Shown here: piece after piece, positions 15,847 to 19,413 of the stretch | How positions within the stretch are numbered: the first letter of the stretch is position 1 | How the letters are laid out: each line of letters opens with the position of its first letter | NCBI GenBank assembly: GCA_910585805.1 | Contig: CAJUFB010000071.1 | Location: 1-19,413, forward strand | Origin: an uncultured Acetatifactor sp. | Lineage (GTDB): Bacteria; Bacillota; Clostridia; Lachnospirales; Lachnospiraceae | Direction: 5' to 3' | DNA length: 19,413 nucleotides | The notes under the pieces: generated by a model | The model's input: only the letters and a program-made list of their open reading frames with translations | Database searches by the model: none | Told to the model about the DNA's origin: nothing | Program-made: the position numbers and the translations under genes

Positions 15847-17649
15847 ATGGGAAGAAAATCAAAGAGGCTTCATGTTCCTGCAAACACGGAAGAAAAGATA
15901 CAACATTTGCCCGGCAGATTTTATAAGGCGGGTATTTATGCCCGATTATCGGTAAAAAGGGACGAGAAGAATGATTCGATTGACGTGCAGGTGGAAATTG
16001 CAAAGAAATTCGTGGAGGATTGGAACGCGGATCATGCAGATAAGATTGAGGTGGTTGACTGCTACAAGGATCTGGGTAAAACAGGGACCAGTTTTGAGCG
16101 GGATGAGTTTAAGCGGCTGATGCAGGATGTGAGGCTGGGTGATGTAAATTGCGTTATTGTAAAAGATTTATCTCGTTTTGGACGAAATTATCTGGAAGCA
16201 GGGAATTATATTGACAAGATTTTTCCATTCCTGGGAGTGCGCTTTATTGCGGTGGCGGATGGCTATGATACGGGGATAGACGAAAGTCATGCCCATCAGA
16301 TGGCGACGGAAATAAAAAACCTGGTGAATGATATGTACGCAAAAGATTTTTCGGCCAGGGCAAGGTTGTCTCTGGAGCAGCGCAGACAGGAAGGCTCTTA
16401 TGTGGGAGGACCGCCGCCTTACGGATATAAGGCCGTCTGGGAGGGCAAAATCAGGAGACTGGAACCAGACGAAAAGACGGCGGAGATTGTGAAATCTATT
16501 TACAATAAATTTGTTGAGACAGAAAGCTATAAAGCCGTGGCGGATTATCTGAATGGGAACAGGATAAATCCTCCGTCTGTTTACCACAAAAGCGGAGAGG
16601 TTCTTTGTCCGCCCGATTTGTCCTTTAAGGGTTGGGATAAGGGGTATGTGGAAATCCTGTTGAAAAATGAAACTTACATAGGCAGATTAGTGCAGGGAAA
16701 GACAAGCATATCACCTGAAAAGGAAAGAAAGCAGACAGGAGAAGAACAGTGGATCATCAAGGAGCAGGCTCATATTCCTCTGGTTGAGATGGAATTATTT
16801 CGGAGGGCTGAAAGCATCTGGAAGAAAATACAGAAGAAATCCGCAAATCGGAAGCATTCCGTTACGAAATGTCCGATTGGAGAGAATATTTTTGAGGGTG
16901 TTCTGTTTTGCGGCGTATGTGGGCGCAAGATGACAAGGCATAGCCATGTCAGAAGCTATGCGGATGGCAGTGAAAGACGGGTGGAAGAATATTCCTGTCT
17001 CAATGCAACAAGTACAAAGACGAATATATGCCAATCGCCCAATTATACTCAAGACCGCCAGAATTTACCAATATGTTCGGGACAAGAATCTGGCTGGCGG
17101 TCTTTTGATATATTGCAGGGAGGCAATTTTATCCGACGTCCAGTATATATTGCAAAAAGTCAACTGACAGAAAACCTTTTTTCCCTGCTTGAAACAGAAT
17201 TTGCGCTGTGTCTGAAAAGGCAAAGGGAATATGAAAAGGAGGGCAGAGAGATTCTGGCGGCAAAGAAAAGAGATTTGGAGTCGGAATTGCAGACCCTGCA
17301 GCGGGAAAAGAAGACGTTTGAAGGTCAGGACAGCCTGGCATATATGGCATATCGGAGGGGAGAGATGACTTCGGAAGAATTGGCTGCCAGGAGGCTGCAG
17401 AGAAAAACGAGGCTCCAGGAATTATCGGATAAGGAGGCAGAAATTCAGAGAACAATTCAGGAGTGGGAGAAAAAAGAAAAGGTGTTTTTAAGTGCAGTCC
17501 GTGCGCTTGTCCGGCTTAAGGGTGAGAAGGTATTTACAAAAGAACTGGTAGCTGCACTGATTGAGCGGATCTGTATTTTTCCCGGAAAGCGGATGGAAGT
17601 GGTATTTACTTTTGAAGATGCCTTTTGGAAAGTGGGGGCGGCAGAATGA
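15847..17649 (+). CDS. Large serine recombinase 2
   Basis: The second recombinase of the operon has 600 residues from ATG 15847. That start is preferred to the GTG at 15841 because AAAGGAG (15831-15837) is 9 nt from it. A basic N-terminal tail precedes the catalytic domain, with Ser35 in IYARLSVKRDEK, then CYKDLGKTGTSFERDEF and VKDLSRFGRNYLEAGNY. The recombinase domain has GGPPPYGYKA and EILLKNETYIGRLVQGK. The zinc ribbon begins LFCGVCGRKM; its second half (SCLNATSTKTNIC) is followed by an unusually long segment before the coiled coil (QREYEKEGREILAAKKRDLE onward). It is less similar to recombinases 1 and 3 than they are to each other in the catalytic helix. Start and stop contacts with both neighbours suggest translational coupling and fixed subunit ratios. 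Confidence 0.92.
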   Translation: MGRKSKRLHVPANTEEKIQHLPGRFYKAGIYARLSVKRDEKNDSIDVQVEIAKKFVEDWNADHADKIEVVDCYKDLGKTGTSFERDEFKRLMQDVRLGDVNCVIVKDLSRFGRNYLEAGNYIDKIFPFLGVRFIAVADGYDTGIDESHAHQMATEIKNLVNDMYAKDFSARARLSLEQRRQEGSYVGGPPPYGYKAVWEGKIRRLEPDEKTAEIVKSIYNKFVETESYKAVADYLNGNRINPPSVYHKSGEVLCPPDLSFKGWDKGYVEILLKNETYIGRLVQGKTSISPEKERKQTGEEQWIIKEQAHIPLVEMELFRRAESIWKKIQKKSANRKHSVTKCPIGENIFEGVLFCGVCGRKMTRHSHVRSYADGSERRVEEYSCLNATSTKTNICQSPNYTQDRQNLPICSGQESGWRSFDILQGGNFIRRPVYIAKSQLTENLFSLLETEFALCLKRQREYEKEGREILAAKKRDLESELQTLQREKKTFEGQDSLAYMAYRRGEMTSEELAARRLQRKTRLQELSDKEAEIQRTIQEWEKKEKVFLSAVRALVRLKGEKVFTKELVAALIERICIFPGKRMEVVFTFEDAFWKVGAAE

Positions 17650-19241
17650 AAAAGGAGTACATTGCAATTTATCTGCGGCTGTCATTGGAGGACCGAGTTC
17701 AGGAAGGGAGCTTAACTCAAGTTAAGGAGGAAAGCAACAGTATCACCAGCCAGAGGAAAATGCTGCGGGAATATATCCGAAAAGATACGGAATTGGCGAC
17801 CTGTGAAGTTTTGGAGTTTTGTGATGACGGAGTGTCCGGGACAAGTATGGACAGGCCGGGGGTGCAGGAATTGCTGAAACAAGTGAAGCAGGGAAGGGTA
17901 AAATGTATTTTGGTAAAGGATATGTCCCGCTTTTCCAGGGATTATATTGAGTTAGGGATCTATTTAAATCAGATTTTTCCATTTATGGGGGTCCGCTTCA
18001 TAGCGGTGAATGATCACTATGACAGCAGGGAACAGAATGGAAATACGATAGGAGTCGATACGGCTTTTCAGACTCTTTTGTATGACTTATACAGCAAAGA
18101 TTTGTCTGTCAAGGTTAAGGCCTCTCATCAAAGTAAAAAAGCCAATGGAGAATATATAACGGGGGTGGTTCCCTTTGGGTATGAGAGAAGCCCGGAAAAG
18201 AAGAATGCTGTGATAGTCAACCAGAAAGAAGCGGAGATTGTAAAGTACATTTTTTCTTTGGCGGCAGACGGCTTTGGCAGTGCGCAAATTGCCAAAAGGC
18301 TTGTTGCGGAACAGATTCCCGCGCCTATGCGGATGCGCCATCCGGATCGGGCAGATATAAGAGAGCATTATAATTGGCTTGATAAGACGGTCAGACGCAT
18401 TTTGAATAACCGCTTTTATCTGGGGGAGATGGCTTATGGGAAAACAGTCCGAAAGGCTGTGGGAAGTAAAAATGTAAAGGCAGTTCCCCGGGAGCAGTGG
18501 AAGATTATTCCAAACCATCATGAGCCCCTTGTCACAGAGGAAGTGTTTGCTTTTGTAAGCAAAAGTAATTCAGGACGTCCCTCAAAAAGAATTCGGAAAA
18601 AGTATTCTTTAACAGGGAAAATTTATTGCGGCGGCTGCGGGTATGCCATGTGTTACAGGGGGGAGACAAAGCAGTGTAAAACGCATTTTTTGTATTGCGA
18701 AAGATACGCACAGCTTCGGAGGAAGGACTGTTGTACCTATTTTAATGCAGCCATGCTGGAAGAACTTGTGCTGAAGGAGCTGTACGAGGAACTTAAACGG
18801 CGGGGGAATCCGGGCAGGGAGAAAGATAATCTGGAACAATTCCTGAAAAAAATGATTAACAGTTTGGAGCATATATGCCAGGATTGCGAAAGGCAGTATC
18901 AGGAGCTTGCTAATAAAAAAGGTGTATTGTACACTCGGTATGCTACAGGAAAAATCAGTGCGGAGGAATATCGCAGAGGGGCTGATTTGATGGATGAGCA
19001 GATGCAGGAACTGAAGCAGAAACAGGAAGAGGCAGAAGAAAAGTATGAGTGGGCTGAGGAAGCAGGCCGCAGGAATCAGGACGATATGAAACAGATTATC
19101 CGATTTTCGCATCTGGAAGACTTGACATCGGAAGCTGTCGATGCTTTTATTAAGAAAGTAATACTGTATGGGGATAAAAGGGTAGAAATTGAATGGAATT
19201 TTGCGGAAGCAGCCAATGCGTTTTTGGGCGAAACAACCTGA
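17646..19241 (+). CDS. Large serine recombinase 3
   Basis: The third recombinase has 531 residues from ATG 17646, which overlaps the upstream stop as ATGA; an earlier in-frame TTG at 17625 is less likely. The G-rich stretch at 17633-17638 serves as ribosome binding site. Ser13 in YLRLSLEDR is the nucleophile; ESNSITSQRKML, DDGVSGTSMDRPG and VKDMSRFSRDYIELG complete the catalytic domain. A recombinase domain (GVVPFGYERSPEKK, TVRRILNNRFYLGEMAYGK), a zinc ribbon (IYCGGCGYAM ... YCERYAQLRRKDCC) and a long coiled coil (residues about 370-490) follow. Its last codon and stop lie inside the first of three end-repeats, so the gene directly abuts the right attachment region. Confidence 0.93.
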   Translation: MKKEYIAIYLRLSLEDRVQEGSLTQVKEESNSITSQRKMLREYIRKDTELATCEVLEFCDDGVSGTSMDRPGVQELLKQVKQGRVKCILVKDMSRFSRDYIELGIYLNQIFPFMGVRFIAVNDHYDSREQNGNTIGVDTAFQTLLYDLYSKDLSVKVKASHQSKKANGEYITGVVPFGYERSPEKKNAVIVNQKEAEIVKYIFSLAADGFGSAQIAKRLVAEQIPAPMRMRHPDRADIREHYNWLDKTVRRILNNRFYLGEMAYGKTVRKAVGSKNVKAVPREQWKIIPNHHEPLVTEEVFAFVSKSNSGRPSKRIRKKYSLTGKIYCGGCGYAMCYRGETKQCKTHFLYCERYAQLRRKDCCTYFNAAMLEELVLKELYEELKRRGNPGREKDNLEQFLKKMINSLEHICQDCERQYQELANKKGVLYTRYATGKISAEEYRRGADLMDEQMQELKQKQEEAEEKYEWAEEAGRRNQDDMKQIIRFSHLEDLTSEAVDAFIKKVILYGDKRVEIEWNFAEAANAFLGETT

Positions 19242-19290
19242 CATTAATCTAACATGAATTTGGGCGAACCTGACACTAACGTAACATAAG
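19235..19290 (+). repeat. Two direct recombinase-site-like repeats
   Basis: AACCTGACATTAATCTAACA (from 19235) and AACCTGACACTAACGTAACA (from 19267) lie 32 bp apart in the same orientation. Each is preceded by TTTGGGCGAA and followed by TGAA or TAAG. They match the terminal motif AACTTGACACTA..TAACATAAG. The first overlaps the stop codon of recombinase 3. They are probably accessory binding sites for one or more of the recombinases. Confidence 0.7.
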
Positions 19291-19332
19291 CCTTGCGAAG
19301 TTATGCGGTTTGCGGGAGATTTTCCTGAAAAA

Positions 19333-19362
19333 TCACTTAGCATTAACTTGACATAAGAGGGG
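19333..19362 (+). repeat. Right attachment site (attR) with terminal repeat
   Basis: CACTTAGCATTAACTTGACA followed by TAAGA and GGGG. The terminal ACATAAGA is the exact inverse of the element's first eight bases. A hairpin (GATTTT with AAAATC) precedes it, as at 4150-4170. The imperfect inverted repeat CATAA...TTATG at 19286-19306 may also be part of the site. Host coding sequence resumes at 19363. Confidence 0.75.
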
Positions 19363-19413
19363 CATGATATGATGGGGCTGGTGGGCACGCCAATCATTGC
19401 GGTGGAGTCCGGC
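19363..19413 (+). pseudogene. M23 peptidase, continuation after the insertion (partial)
   Basis: The last 17 codons of the window read HDMMGLVGTPIIAVESG, the standard M23 sequence directly after HLG. The Asp is the second zinc ligand of HxGxD. Joined to codon 4022-4024 the frame is continuous (KHLGHDMMGLVGTP). The gene runs out of the window, so the HxH motif and the end cannot be seen. In its present position it has no start of its own and is unlikely to be translated. Confidence 0.82.

Larger units (their letters stand above)
4025..19358. mobile_element. 15.3-kb serine-recombinase genomic island inserted in an M23 peptidase gene
   Basis: The boundaries are set by the host gene. Codons for KHLG end at 4024 and the next expected codons, HDMMG, start at 19363, with GGGG present at both edges (4021-4024 and 19359-19362). 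The element begins TCTTATGT and ends ACATAAGA, which are exact reverse complements. Three large serine recombinases sit against the right end. Joining the ends in a circle would give ACATAAGAGGGGTCTTATGT, a symmetrical site around GGGG as expected for a serine-recombinase attP. The cargo is a decayed glycan-utilisation cluster. No conjugation, relaxase or replication gene is visible, so it is a genomic island or mobilised remnant, not a full ICE. The left part (4200-4990) looks AT-richer than the glycosidase region, which suggests mosaic origin. Confidence 0.85.

Noticed and set aside
4025..19358. Classical transposon with target-site duplication
   Set aside because: GGGG flanks could look like a 4-bp duplication, but the recombinases are serine type and the host gene is restored by joining one GGGG, as for site-specific recombination.
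4025..19358. Integrative conjugative element
   Set aside because: No relaxase, coupling protein, type IV secretion, replication or partition gene is visible inside the boundaries.

Overview
The window looks like a chromosomal segment of a Lachnospiraceae-type member of the Bacillota (Clostridia). The reasons are a long-form ribosome hibernation factor, strong AGGAGG-type ribosome binding sites, GH/ABC sugar-utilisation genes of the kind found in gut clostridia, a membrane-anchored M23 peptidase, and large serine recombinases of the TnpX type. This assignment rests on protein style only.

Layout. 1-594 is non-coding with a DnaA-box-like cluster, a good promoter and a foldable leader. 604-1131 is hpf. 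1132-1835 has no gene but holds a stem-loop and one copy of a palindromic repeat. 1836-3083 is a GH27 glycosidase. A second, inverted copy of the palindromic repeat follows at 3145-3288, so the GH27 gene sits between two inverted repeats. 3386-4024 is the N-terminal half of an M23 peptidase, cut after codons for HLG of its HxGxD zinc-binding motif. The missing codons (HDMMGLVGTP...) reappear at 19363 at the right edge of the window.

Between the two halves lies a 15.3-kb insertion (4025-19358), flanked by a GGGG direct repeat and carrying inverted terminal sites. Joining the two GGGG copies would restore the peptidase reading frame exactly. The right third of the insertion is an operon of three large serine recombinases that overlap by 4 bp or nearly so, preceded by a small protein resembling DUF6870. 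The rest is a damaged carbohydrate-utilisation cluster: an S66 peptidase tail, a GH106-like glycosidase in two frames, a 3'-truncated GH43-type enzyme fused to the tail of an ABC permease, an apparently intact GH5 enzyme, a domain-swapped GH3 beta-glucosidase with a frameshift and internal deletion, the C-terminal part of an ABC sugar-binding protein, and a short unrecognised tail.

Interpretation. The simplest reading is a serine-recombinase-driven genomic island that targeted codons for a conserved metalloprotease motif and whose glycan-degradation cargo is eroding, while the recombinase operon and terminal sites look intact. Whether it still excises, and so can switch the M23 gene back on, is the main open question. 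No conjugation or replication genes are visible.
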